From NCBI GenBank assembly GCA_964019415.1, contig OZ025889.1, positions 2,976,501 to 3,040,500 of the forward strand: a stretch of DNA of 64,000 nt, read 5' to 3'. Positions 12,201 through 22,271 of this stretch are shown here, one piece after another. The DNA comes from Ianthella basta. Lineage: Eukaryota > Porifera > Demospongiae > Verongiida > Ianthellidae. A program made the translations under genes and the position numbers. Position 1 is the first letter of the stretch; every line of letters starts with the position of its first letter. The notes under the pieces were generated by a model. It had not been told where the DNA came from, searched no databases, and saw nothing but the letters and a program-made list of their open reading frames with translations.

Positions 12201-15200
12201 GGCACCTCTCTCTGTACTTTCTCCTGACAATCCTGGGACCTCATCATCATCATCATCATCATCATCATCAGCATCATCATCATCATCATCATCAAAGCAC
12301 TAGCAATTGGAGAACCAATCCCTTTCTCTTGCATTATATCATCTACCTGTTGACCCTTTAAATATATCCCCTAGGACACAACCCATTGAATAGTGTCCCT
12401 TTAGGACACTACTCGTTGAATGGTGTCCTGTTAGGTCGCTACTCATTGAATGGTGTCCTGTTAGGACACTACTCGTCGAATGGTGTCCCCCTAGGACACT
12501 ACCCGTTGAATGGTGTCCCCTAAGATGCTACCCTTTGATAGTTACGTCCTAGTACACTACGTACCTGTTACCCATTGAATATGCCTCAAAAAACTCAACA
12601 CTTTGAATGGTGTCCTTTAGGATGCTATCCATAGTATAGTGTTCCCCATAGGACACCAACTATTGAAAAGTGCCCCCCCCTAGGAAATTACTAATTGAAT
12701 AGTGGCCCTAGGACCCTAGCCTATGAATAGTGTCCCCCTAGAACTCTACCCGTTGAATGGTGTTCCTCTACAACGCTACCCCTTGAATAGTTATCTGCTA
12801 ATACACTACCTGTTACCTGTTGAATTATCCCCCTAAGGACTCAACACCTTGAATGGTGTCCTCTAGGACACTTCCCATAGTATAGTGTCTCTCCTAGGAC
12901 ACCAACTATTGGGGTCCCCCCTAGGATATTACCCATTGAATAGTGTCTCCTAGGACACTAACTGTTGATTGATGTCATCCTAGGGACCCTACCTGTTGAA
13001 TGGTGCCTAGGGCCCTTCCCATTGAATGGTGTTCCCCTAGGACATTTCCTGTGGAATATTGCCCTCTTAGTAAGTGACCCGTTGGATTTTGTCACCCTAG
13101 GACACTATCATTTGAACAGTGTCTCCTAGGATACTACCTGTTGATTAGTGTTCCCTAGGACACTTCCTTTTGAATTGGTTTCCCTTAGGACACTTCCTTT
13201 GACTTGTGTCCCTGAGATGCTACCCATTGAATAGTTGCAAAAGAGGTGATCACTAGGTTTGCACCAACCCACCTCCTGAGACACTAGCAGGCTGGTTGGC
13301 TCGAAGCCCAGTGATCACATCACCTCTTTTGCAACTTAGTCCGGCCTGTCCATTGCAGTGGCCAACTACAACGATCGAACTGATCTCTCAACTACTCGTT
13401 GATTAGTGTCGTGTTTTAATGAAAAGCATGTGAACTAGCCATATACCATTGCAGATGTTACTGGTAAGAAGTGATACTGTAGTGAAATACAATTATACAT
13501 TAAATCCAATGTGTTTCTAAGGGGTGATCGATCATCTTGGTTGTAAGAGGTATGGAAGTATTTTCAACTAGAAGCTTACAAACTGTCATGATTTCCCTGA
13601 AAGCTATTTCCTTACTGCCTGTGATAACTGACCAGTTCATGCACATGCAAACACGATGCAACACGATTCAAGGACGCTCACCGCGTGGCAGGAGAACTCA
13701 ATGAACAACAAGTTACACACAGGATCAAGAGGCATGCACACGTGCACCCTACATCACATGATGCATTAAATAATAACACATACAAGCAAGTCACTACATC
13801 CCTCCCCTTCTAGTTTAAACCAGTCCAAACTAGTTAATCAGTGTCAAACCCCCAACGGTTGGGTGGTCTACGTTGACGTGTAGAACGACGCGCTGGACGT
13901 TGACTTGACGCTGGTTCCGGGTCAGTGTCACTGTTCTCTGCAACTGTCGATGGCAGAGGATCAGGAGCAGTTGCACTGTCATTAGTACTGTCAGTCACTG
14001 GTGCAAACGGAAAAGAATCATCTACCCCAGGAACTTCTGCTGAGGCTGTACGTTCTCGCAGGTGATCGACATGTCTACGCACTGTGATGCCATTTCCCAA
14101 TTTCACTGAATAGGAAACCGGACCACGAACCTGAACAACCACTCCAGGGAGCCACACCTGTCCCGGACGGAAATTGCGGGCATAAACAAGATCTTCTTCG
14201 TGGAACACACGCTCTTTGGCATGGCGATCGTGGTTTCCCTTCTGCTGCTCCTGGTGACTAGATACCCTAGACCGGATGTCTGGGTGCAGCAGATCCAATG
14301 GAGATCTGAGTGGTCTTCCAAATAAAAGCTCTGCTGGCGACACTCCTGTTACAGACTGGGGTGTCAGGCGGTACATGAAAAGGAACCGTGCGAGACGTGT
14401 TTCCAATGAACCATCTGTAAGCTTCTTCATTCCCTCCTTAAAGGTTTGCACGGATCGTTCTGCTAACCCATTAGAGGCTGGATGGTACGGAGATGATGTC
14501 ACATGGCGAATAGCATTACGCTTACAGAATTCCTCAAACTCGGTGCTGGTGAATGTGGTTCCATTGTCAGTCACGAGAACCTCTGGTAAACCCAACATGG
14601 CGAAAGTACTACGCATCTTCTCGATGGTGACTTGCGAAGTAGCTGAGTTGGTCATGTGGATGTCCAACCACTTGGTATGCGCGTCTACCAAGATCAGGAA
14701 CATTCTGCCCATGAAAGGTCCAGCGTAATCAGCATGGACTCTTGACCAAGGTCGTTGTGGCCATTCCCAAGGGTGTAAAGGAGCAGGTTGAGGGTTGTGG
14801 CGTGTGGACTGGCAGGCTGTGCAGGATTTCACCATCTTCTCTATCTCTGCATCCAGACCTGGCCACCACACGTGCTGACGGGCAAGGCTCTTCATCCTTG
14901 ATACCCCAGGGTGGGCTTCATGTAGCTCTAACATGACCTTCTCTCGGACTTGGGGAGGAACAACAACTCTACCACCCCACAACAGGCAACCATCATGTAG
15001 GCTGAGCTCCTCTCTCCTTCTCCACTAGGGCTTCAACTCCTCCAGCTCCTGGTCCATCTGGTTTGGCCAACCATACTGTACGAAGCGTTTCACTTGGGCC
15101 AGAACTGGGTGACGGTCTGTCATTTGCTGGATTTGTGCTACGGAGACTGGCCCCATGGAAAGATGTTCCATGAGCTGGATGGTCTCTGGTGGAGTAGGAA

Positions 15201-18200
15201 CTTGGGATGGTGTCGTTGGCAAGGGCAACCGACTGAGGGCATCTGCGTTGCAGTGCTTCTCCCCTGCCTTGTACGCTATTTTGTAGTCGTACGCCCCAAG
15301 CAACAGTGCCCAACGCTGCAACCTGGCTGAAGCCATTGCAGGAGTGGCTTTGGATGGGCTCAAGAGATGCATCAATGGTCGATGATCTGACACAATGGTG
15401 AAGGAACGTCCATAGATGTACTGATGGAAGTGTTTAACACCAAAAATGATGGCCAGCGCCTCCTTGTCCAATTGTGAGTACTGTTTCTCCGCAGAAGCGA
15501 GTGTTCTAGAGGCGAATGCAATGGGCCTCTCAGATCCGTCATCCATTAGATGAGAAAGAACAGCTCCGACCCCGTATGGTGAAGCATCACATGCCAACAA
15601 CAGTGGCTTGTTCCCATCAAAGTGGACGAGGAGGTTAGGGGAATCTATGAGTTCCTTTACCTGGTCTAAGGCTGCCTGCTGCTCACGTCCCCACTTCCAT
15701 GGCATTCCCTGTTGCAAGAGTTGATGAAGAGGGGTGAGGATGGTAGCCACATCAGGCAGGAACTTCCTGTAGTAGTTGACCAGACCAAGCAGGGATCTTA
15801 ACTCGGTCAGGTTCTGGGGAGCAGGAGCATTGACAATGGCAGCCACCTTGCTGGCTGATGGCTCCAAGCCATCCGAGCTGATTCCGTGTCCCAGATACTC
15901 GACCCTTGGTAGCAGAAAGGCGCACTTCTCCTTCTTCAGCTTCATCCCGGAGGTCTCCAGTCGTTGCAAGACTGCACTGAGGTTGCAAAAATGTTCCTCA
16001 TCAGATGTACCAGTGACCAGGATGTCGTCCAGGTAGGTACACACGCCAGGCAAACCTTGCAGCAATGTCTCCATTAGCCGCTGGAAGATAGCAGGGGCGG
16101 AGGCAACCCCAAAGGGCAAACGCTGGTAACGGAACAGGCCTCTGTGTGTGTTCACTGTGACGTACTGCTGAGATGTTTCCTCCAGGCGCACCTGAAGGTA
16201 CGCATGAGATAAATCCAGCTTAGTGAAGGATTTCCCTCCGGCCAGAGATGCAAGGAGGTCTTCGATGCGTGGTAATGGATACACCTCCAGTTTCGCTGCT
16301 TTGTTCACTGTCAGCTTGTAGTCGCCGCAAATTCTGGCTGTTCCGTCCCTCTTGACTACTGGCACAATTGGTGCAGCCCAATCAGAGAACTGGACTGGTG
16401 TGATGACTCCCTGCTTCTCCAACCTGTCTAGCTCTGCTTCAACCTTCTGCCGCAATGCGAAAGGTACAGAACGAGCTTTGTAAAAGGCTGGCTGGGCTTG
16501 TGCATCGACAAAGAGCTTGGCTTCTACTCCCTTGAGCATCCCAAGGCCTGGCTCGAACACCTTCTCATGCTGCCGCAAAATGGATTCCAACGTATGCTGC
16601 ACAGTAATGGAAAGGATCTCCTTCCAGTCAAGGCGCAATTTTGTGAGCCAGTCACGACCCAGGAGACTTGGACCACTCCCTGCAACCACAAGAAGTGGCA
16701 GGCGAGCTTCTTGATCATTGGTTCCAGCAGTGACCAATATGGATCCAAGCACTACGATCTCTTCTCCGGTGTAGGTACGAAGCTTGACTGCACTCTCTTG
16801 GAGGGCGGGGGCAGCACTGGCATTCCACAGAGACTTGAACGTGGCTTCACTGATCAAGGAGAGAGACGCACCTGTGTCGACTTCCATGTCTACCACCTTC
16901 CCATCTAGGGTCACAGCAGTCTTCAGTGGCGTGGATGGAGCATCCTGGTCCACCACTGGGTACAGGGTGTACTCCTCAGGTGGAGAAGCTTCCTCCACTT
17001 TATGGGTCGGCAGACCCCGGCTCTTCCCTGGTGGGTTATCCTGCTTGGGCTTGCTCCGGCACATCCTCACGATATGCCCAACCTTGTTGCAACCCCTGCA
17101 CCGCTCGGTCTTGAAACGGCAGTTTGCAGCAGTGTGCTTTCCACCACAGCGGTAGCAAGGTGGATGGGGTTTGGAAGGAGTGGGGGCGAAGTTGGCTTGG
17201 TGTCCTTGCAGCTTATGAACTGAGGTGGAGCTGGCTGTATCAGGCTGCAGATCCTTCAGATCTCTGGTAGCCAACTCCATAGCTTGAGCGATCTCCAAGG
17301 CCTTCGCAAAGGTCAAGGAACTTTCAGCAAGCAAACGGTGCTGAACACGCGAATCCGCGATTCCCCACACTAAACAATCCCTTAACATCTCATCTAGAGC
17401 ACCCCCGAACTCACAAAACTCTGACAACTTCTTCAGCTCTGCTATGTAGGCAGCCACCGTTTCTCCCGACTGCCGCGTCCGCGAGTTGAACTTGAAGCGC
17501 TGGACCACCGCTGATGGTCGTGGGTTGTGGTACTTGTTGACTTTCTCCACGAGGTCTTCGAACGAAAATTCGGTGGGCTTCTGCGGTGCCACCAAACTGC
17601 GGATGAGTACGTAAGTGGACGGACCACACACGCTCAGAAGAATCGCTCTCTTCTTGTCTCCAGCAGCCACGTCGTTGGCCGCGAAATAGTACTCTAACCG
17701 CTCGGCATACGCGGACCACTCTTCCACTTCCTGCCGAAATTCCCCGATGCTACCGTGCTTTGCCATCGCTACTGGATCCCAGCTTCGTCGCCAAATGTGA
17801 TAACTGACCAGTTCATGCACATGTAAACACGATGCAACACGATTCAAAGACGCTCACCGCGTGGCAGGAGAACTCAATGAACAACAAGTTACACACAGGA
17901 TCAAGAGGCATGCACACGTGCACCCTACATCACATGATGCATTAAATAATAACACATACAAGCAAGTCACTACACTGCCTGTACCACTTTATGTGTAAAA
18001 GAGAATTCACTGGTGATAAATTTGAACTCCTCTACATGTATAGTGCAGTGTACAATGCCAGATATGTGTTTGTGCATGTATATAGCACCAAGGTGTCATT
18101 TATTACAGCTTTCACTCTGGCAACTCTGTGATCTGCTTAAGGCTCAACAACTTATGAGAAACGTGCAGCAATAGATTGAGCTCCGTGTGTGTCTTCACAT

Positions 18201-21200
18201 CCAAATTTGTATGAACATCAGTTGATATGTTGCATTGTCAGGAGCTTCTTTGTGTTTCTGCCCATACCCTTCCTTGCAGCACACACCACTTACAAACAGA
18301 TTACCAGCACAGTGGTGGTTATGTCATTCATTCTTACTTTCATTCGCTGTAGTTGGATCATGTCAACAAAGAATGAAACAGTATTCATTCCTGGAATTGC
18401 GTTTCAATTTGTTCTGTAAGTGAGGGGAGATTGTTCATCTCTTTTATTGCATGCTTGGGGATATTGATTTACTTGTAGCAAGGCTAGTCAATCTTCCATG
18501 GATAATTTGCTAACTTGCTTCTGGCACTTTCTACCTTTCTGCAGATATTATGTCCCACTGATAATCATTTCACTTGGGATCATTATTGTTTCTGTGGCTA
18601 TGATTGTGTTGCTCAAACATAGAGTGAGTTGCAGACTTAGACCTACGTAGGTCGTGGCAGCTTTGGTGATGTAACAGGTGATCTGTTTTTGCTACTTCAG
18701 TCAAGAAAGTACAAAGGTTCCTATAGCCCACAGCAGGATGAACAAAAGGTAGTTCTGTGGACATAGCTACAGTACATACATTGTTACATACAGTACATAT
18801 GTACATTGCTACATACAATACATCCTTAGTATATTTACTCTTTTCCAGTCTGTGTGTATGATTGTGCCGGGGATTAAAAGCAGGCATCTGATTGGACGAT
18901 GCAATCATGTGACTGCAAAACATGGCCACCGTGGCCAAGTGCGTATGCTTCACAGCAAGCAGTCTCTGAGACACTCCACATCCCTTAGGTTGAAAGGCCC
19001 TGGCATTGCGCTCTTGCGCAGAAGATTGCTGTTACAGTATTCGCTCATGAGAATTGTGCTCTTGTGTAGAGATATGCTGTAATTCGCTCATGAGAAGGAG
19101 CTGTTCTGGCTTCCCATGTGCGGGTAATTCATCAGCTAGCGATGCGAGGCGGAGTGAGCGTGGCCGAAGGCCGTGCTTGATCGTAGTATAATAGTGCTTT
19201 GGCTCTTGTTCATTCAAGATTCAGAATAACAGTACAGTAGTGTATTGGAGTAGATGATTATCAATCATGTAATGCGTACAGTAAGAACAATGCAATTTGT
19301 AAACAGTGCAAACAATGTACCATGAATAATGTTGTAGAGTTTCATTGTTATGTTTAGAGCAGGAATGGTCTGTATCTACCTAGCCTTGTTTTGGCAGTTT
19401 TAAGCTCTTATTGGGATTTACTCCTATGTGAAGGTACTGGGAACACGGAGCAACCAGTACCATCCCTACATAGAGAGTGGTATGTTACATATTGAAATAT
19501 CGACATGAGGAAGCTACGTATATAATATAAAGAATGCACAAGTGTAAGATTAGTTGGGCTGTGAGATTTTTCAGTCACCCAACTCTGTCCATCCAACCCT
19601 TTTATAGTCAACATGTAATTCTTTTTGTTTGTTTTAAAAGTTGAATTGTTCTGCTATGTCATTGGGCCCTATTCTACACTGCAACAATAAGCCTCTATCT
19701 CATTTATGTGTCTGTGTAAATTGTGCTATGTTGTTTTCATGCCTTGGTCTGGCATTGTGTGGTGCAGACTTGTAGTCAATACCCCAGTACACAGATGTGG
19801 GGAATGTCAGCAATGTGTGGTACGTAGATGTGCTGCTATACAGTGTGACACAGTGTGACACAGTGTTGCACTAAAACTAGCTTCCAGGACTAGCTACGAC
19901 ATTAGTTTTGAATACTTGAACAGGGTCCTCTTGTTAAACTTTGTGATCATTTGCTGGATTCCATTTTCTTTCCATCTGAAGGAAATGCTGCAAAAACAAG
20001 TACAAAGCCTGTATTTCTATCCGTGGGTTTTTGCAATTCTTTTTATCATCCCCTTTATAAACAGGTAAGTGGAAAAAAGATAGAGCAAGATAAACCACTC
20101 ACTGTCCACTGGCTCTGTTGTGAAGTGATGTCATCAGTTCTCCATTCCCATGGTGCATATATAGGATCCGTCTGGCTGTAGAGACCACGAACAAATATGA
20201 TCCCCTTCCTCTCGGACTGAGCTTCTTCTTGTGGTACTTACATGCAATAACCCTTCCATTCTTGGGTGAGTGTGGACAGATCTTCTGCAGCTAGTTTGCA
20301 GCTGATCATAGAATACTGTGCCCACTTTTATTTGGATTTGCATACAGTATATAAACTGATGATGAGATATAGTCACAATGTATTTGGGCACATGTACATA
20401 GGCTGCATTGCAACATATGTTCATGGAGAAGGTGAGGTGTGATTGGAGAGCTGTTTGCATCAATCTGAGGCTTATTTCCATTTTCTTCATCTACTGTATC
20501 TCTGATCAAAGTGTGCTCGGTAAGCAGGTCCTGGGGTTTGCCTTATCCGGCCCTGGCCCCTGGGTATCTTGTTCACTGTATGGTCTAGTGACTGACATGC
20601 TGGTGTGCCTTTGTGCAACCACAGACGAACTGTTACCAGTGGCCAGAACCCATCTTTATTTCTCTTGATTAGCTTGGCTAATAGACGTATGGACTACAAC
20701 ACTAGACTTTGTGCACATTTGAAGCATGCTGTTGTATGTAGGCGGATTAGTCAAGCATCATGTGACCCCTCCGCACATGGAAGGGTCAGTTTAAGTCGAT
20801 AATACATTGTCTTGTACACGCAGAATGCATTTTTATGCGTTGTGGAATATATTTATTGCACAATGATATGGTGGATCTACGATATGCCTAACTTTCGTCT
20901 GGCCACAAACACATGCAATGGCTCACAAGGAAGAGCCATGCATTATCATCACTACTTGAAACAGCCAACTCACAGCTACGTATGTCATCATTGAGCCTCA
21001 CTTTGGTGACATACTGTAATAGGTCCAGCAGAGAGGCATAAGCTGAGCACCCGGGTAACACTGGCTCTTGCCATAGCCAGTCAGCAAAACCGTGAATACA
21101 TCCCATGACCTGAAGTTGCTGTGCCTTCATAGCAGAATAGCCAAGATGCTGGATGGCTTCTGTTGCAGCATAGAACACTCCATTCTACTACCATTCGTGT

Positions 21201-21958
21201 ACACGAGTACGATAAATATTTCACACCTTTCCTGCAGTTTTGATTGTGCACACAACCATTGTTGCATGGTGCACAAGTCGATGTATTAGACTTAACCTGC
21301 ATGAATCTTCTTTGTGCAGAGGGTCACGCGACACCTGACTAGGCTGAGATGTGTGAATTTTGATGCACAATCATGATCCTTCATTTCATTATGTGACAAC
21401 TGAGTTTCTACTACAGTGAAATCACAAGTAGGAGTCACTATTCAAACACACATGGGTCATTTACTGTACTTGTTTCTTCAACTTAGGTACTATTTATGCC
21501 GTGATCTTTACACTGGATAAAAGCACCCGCTCCAGGCTGACTTGGACCAATATCAAGGTACACAACATAACACTACTATGTATGCATATCTGCCATTGGC
21601 TGTAGCTCACACCATCAGTGCTATTATGTTCAGATAGATACTTACACTACAGTATCTTGGGCAATACTGTCTTTCACCATGCGACCTCTCTCTGACACAA
21701 CAGAGTGCACTGATGCGCAGAAATACAAGCAAGGTGGCAAAACCATATGATATTGATGTATCAGTTGAACAAAGTATAAATGGGGCTCATGATCCTGGCA
21801 GCAAACATGTGGAGCCAGGCCAAGTGAAGACTGATACACCAGGTGAATATGATGATGGTGACCAACATGTTATTGGACAGGAAGAAATGGATAAAGAAGA
21901 TTGCAATGGAGATCCTGCTCCAGTCAGTGAGCAAGTCTGTAATGGCAAGTCTGGATGA
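3285..21958 (+). CDS. Class E / cAMP-receptor-like (GPR157-like) seven-transmembrane receptor
   Basis: Eleven exons join in consistent phase to 359 codons plus stop: 3285-3449, 6100-6166, 7522-7609, 12014-12103, 18353-18415, 18545-18623, 18701-18748, 19982-20064, 20449-20519, 21487-21557 and 21704-21958. All introns are GT-AG. Predicted helices: TM1 around SFFVIVLVILF, TM2 around LILYLSISAFIQPLSYLL, TM3 around DWVSVLWVCC to LAIVF, TM4 around YHVLCWGFPILLGIIPF, TM5 around YYVPLIIISLGIIIV, TM6 around YFYPWVFAILFIIPFINR, and TM7 ending GTIYAVIFTLDKSTR. WGFP in TM4, and DAYGNAGLWCWI before TM5 with its WCWI split across the intron 4 junction, are hallmarks of the Dictyostelium cAMP-receptor/GPR157 group. 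The tail is acidic and hydrophilic and ends CNGKSG. The start is the least certain part: a good acceptor at 3337 could replace the Met at 3285 if an upstream exon exists. The exon 9 acceptor could also be at 20469. Ligand unknown; such receptors are expected to couple to G proteins at the plasma membrane. Introns 3 and 4 (4.4 and 6.2 kb) are swollen by transposons. Confidence 0.85.
3450..6099 (+). other. Receptor intron 1 (no gene)
   Basis: This 2.65-kb intron lies between the TM1-TM2 exon and the TM3 exon. It holds a 25-base poly-C run (4756-4780) and no recognisable coding or transposon feature. Confidence 0.6.
4756..4780. repeat. Poly-C/poly-G homopolymer tract
   Basis: There are 25 consecutive C on the + strand, followed by AGTTTTGGGGGG. 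The complementary G run could form a quadruplex. Shorter C or G runs occur near 28400, 28977, 30919 and 31120. Confidence 0.95.
6167..7521 (+). other. Receptor intron 2 (no gene)
   Basis: This 1.36-kb intron begins GTGAGT and ends in TTGACAG. I saw no open frame with recognisable similarity and no transposon ends. Confidence 0.6.
7694..10368 (-). mobile_element. hAT-superfamily DNA transposon copy inside receptor intron 3
   Basis: The ends are inverted and related: CAGGCCCGGAGC at 7694 on the + strand, and CAGGGCCGGCGCC reading inward from 10368 on the - strand. Both are followed by GTCCGGCA-type subterminal motifs. The pentamer GTAGC directly flanks both ends (7689-7693 and 10369-10373), which suggests a 5-bp target duplication rather than the 8 bp usual for hAT. 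The 2.7-kb interior is filled by a broken transposase on the - strand. Insertion in an intron explains why the receptor reading frame is unaffected. Confidence 0.8.
7832..10074 (-). pseudogene. Frameshifted hAT transposase (TTF zinc finger, DUF4371-like core, hATC)
   Basis: Three frames together make one transposase. The N-terminal piece (within 9687-9992) has FRAAWFDKWSWLHYNE and CHVCATAFQKGKL, typical of the TTF-type zinc finger of hAT transposases. It shifts frame near 9790 into KGFTNWKDATVAFQRH and QTKCHKD, followed by the catalytic-like core with LMMDETTDVSN, QCYDGASAMSG and CYGHAISLA, and later CPTRWTVR. A second shift near 8640 leads into the C-terminal piece (7832-8629), which has MPATNATSERSFSALRRVK, the hATC dimerisation region. 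Stops and frameshifts make the copy non-coding as it stands. It resembles the Tip100/ZMYM-like hAT branch; that subfamily assignment is tentative. Confidence 0.8.
10369..12013 (+). other. Remainder of receptor intron 3
   Basis: Between the hAT copy and the TM4 exon there is no recognisable gene or element. The intron ends in TTCACAG. Confidence 0.5.
12241..12294. repeat. (ATC)n microsatellite
   Basis: About 18 trinucleotide units, with one interrupting GC substitution, lie in receptor intron 4. Confidence 0.95.
12355..13233. repeat. Degenerate ~30-bp minisatellite with higher-order structure
   Basis: About 28 diverged copies of a unit resembling GAATGGTGTCCCCTAGGACA followed by CTACCCGTT run through this stretch. 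Unit length varies from roughly 25 to 45 bases. A less usual segment (a GTTA...AATACACTAC...CTGTTACC motif followed by ACTCAACACCTTGAATGG) recurs near 12540 and 12787. This implies an older higher-order period of about 250 bp on top of the short unit. It is non-coding and lies in receptor intron 4. Confidence 0.85.
13233..13336. mobile_element. Short hairpin/MITE-like element
   Basis: The sequence starts AGTTGCAAAAGAGGTGATCA and ends with its inverse, with a 5-base extra segment in the right arm. Further pairing (CACCAACC with GGTTGG) extends the arms to about 45 bases each. It interrupts the end of the minisatellite, so it is probably a small foldback or MITE insertion. The family was not identified. 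Confidence 0.6.
13620..13798 (-). repeat. 3' LTR of the gypsy element
   Basis: This is the LTR downstream of the integrase-encoding end (element on the - strand). It is 179 bp and preceded, on the coding strand, by the polypurine tract at about 13799-13810. Confidence 0.93.
13834..17766 (-). pseudogene. gypsy gag-pol polyprotein with one in-frame TAG stop
   Basis: Read from Met at 17766 (MAKHGSIGEF), the frame gives: a Gag-like region; two CCHC zinc knuckles near residues 204-216 and 223-236; an aspartic protease motif DTGA near 297; reverse transcriptase with YLDD near 578; and RNase H with DASPYGVGAVLS near 727 and NADALSR near 840. At 15025-15027 a TAG interrupts the frame after ELEELKP. 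The same frame continues without a shift into the integrase: an H-H-C-C zinc motif (H..H, SCTACQ), a DDE core (HADYAGPF, VTDNGTTF, NGLAERS), and a C-terminus rich in basic residues ending at 13834. Gypsy readthrough stops normally lie between gag and pol. This one lies between RNase H and integrase, so a recent nonsense mutation is more likely than programmed readthrough. Annotated as a broken copy. Confidence 0.9.
17796..17974 (-). repeat. 5' LTR of the gypsy element
   Basis: This 179-bp LTR lies upstream of gag on the coding strand. The gag Met is 30 bases downstream, and the primer-binding-site candidate lies between them (about 17777-17794). Confidence 0.93.
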
Positions 21959-22271
21959 ATATACATATACATACAGTCAACATGCGGATGTTATTATTGT
22001 AAGCACAGGTGGATGTTAATTTCTTATATTGTCATAGGTATAATTATGAAAGAACAATAGGTAGGGTACATTACTCCCATTTGCTTATTATTTGCTTGCT
22101 CTTTGCTACCAGTTAATACCAGCTAGTGAGCTATCAATTTAGTTACGCACATTTTGTAACTGCTTGTTCGTCATGATACCAATGAACAATAGGATACATA
22201 TACAGGTACAACAGATTACATGGTGACATAAGTAAACAGTAAGTGGTGTTCCTAGCAACAATGGCACTGCA
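21959..22271. other. Convergent 3' intergenic region
   Basis: Only 313 bases separate the receptor stop (+ strand) from the DAW1 stop (- strand). The two 3' UTRs probably abut or overlap. I see no canonical AATAAA on either strand in this interval. Confidence 0.6.

Larger units (their letters stand above)
13620..17974 (-). mobile_element. Ty3/gypsy LTR retrotransposon, nearly intact and young
   Basis: Two 179-bp LTRs (13620-13798 and 17796-17974, TGTGATAAC...CACTACA on the + strand) enclose one gag-pol on the - strand. They differ at only two positions that I can find (C/T near 13648 and G/A near 13673), about 1 percent, so the insertion is recent. The 5-bp duplication CTGCC flanks the element (13615-13619 and 17975-17979). 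On the coding strand a TGGCGACGAAGCTGGGAT primer-binding-site candidate starts 2 nt inside the 5' LTR, and a purine tract GAAGGGGAGGGA abuts the 3' LTR. The element sits in receptor intron 4, antisense to the host gene. Confidence 0.95.

Noticed and set aside
14276..14728. 150-codon + strand open frame
   Set aside because: Antisense to the gypsy integrase.
18852..19082. Possible extra receptor exon in the third intracellular loop
   Set aside because: Exon 18701-18748 joins directly in phase to 19982 and gives a natural loop, so no extra exon is needed.
19128..19180. GC-rich GCGAGGCGGAGTGAGCGTGG stretch, considered as a tRNA or SINE promoter
   Set aside because: No cloverleaf and no proper A/B box spacing could be made.
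19924..19981. Earlier acceptor at 19923 for receptor exon 8
   Set aside because: Its phase does not match the previous exon and it would add an unexpected hydrophobic segment. The acceptor at 19981 restores phase and places TM6 correctly.
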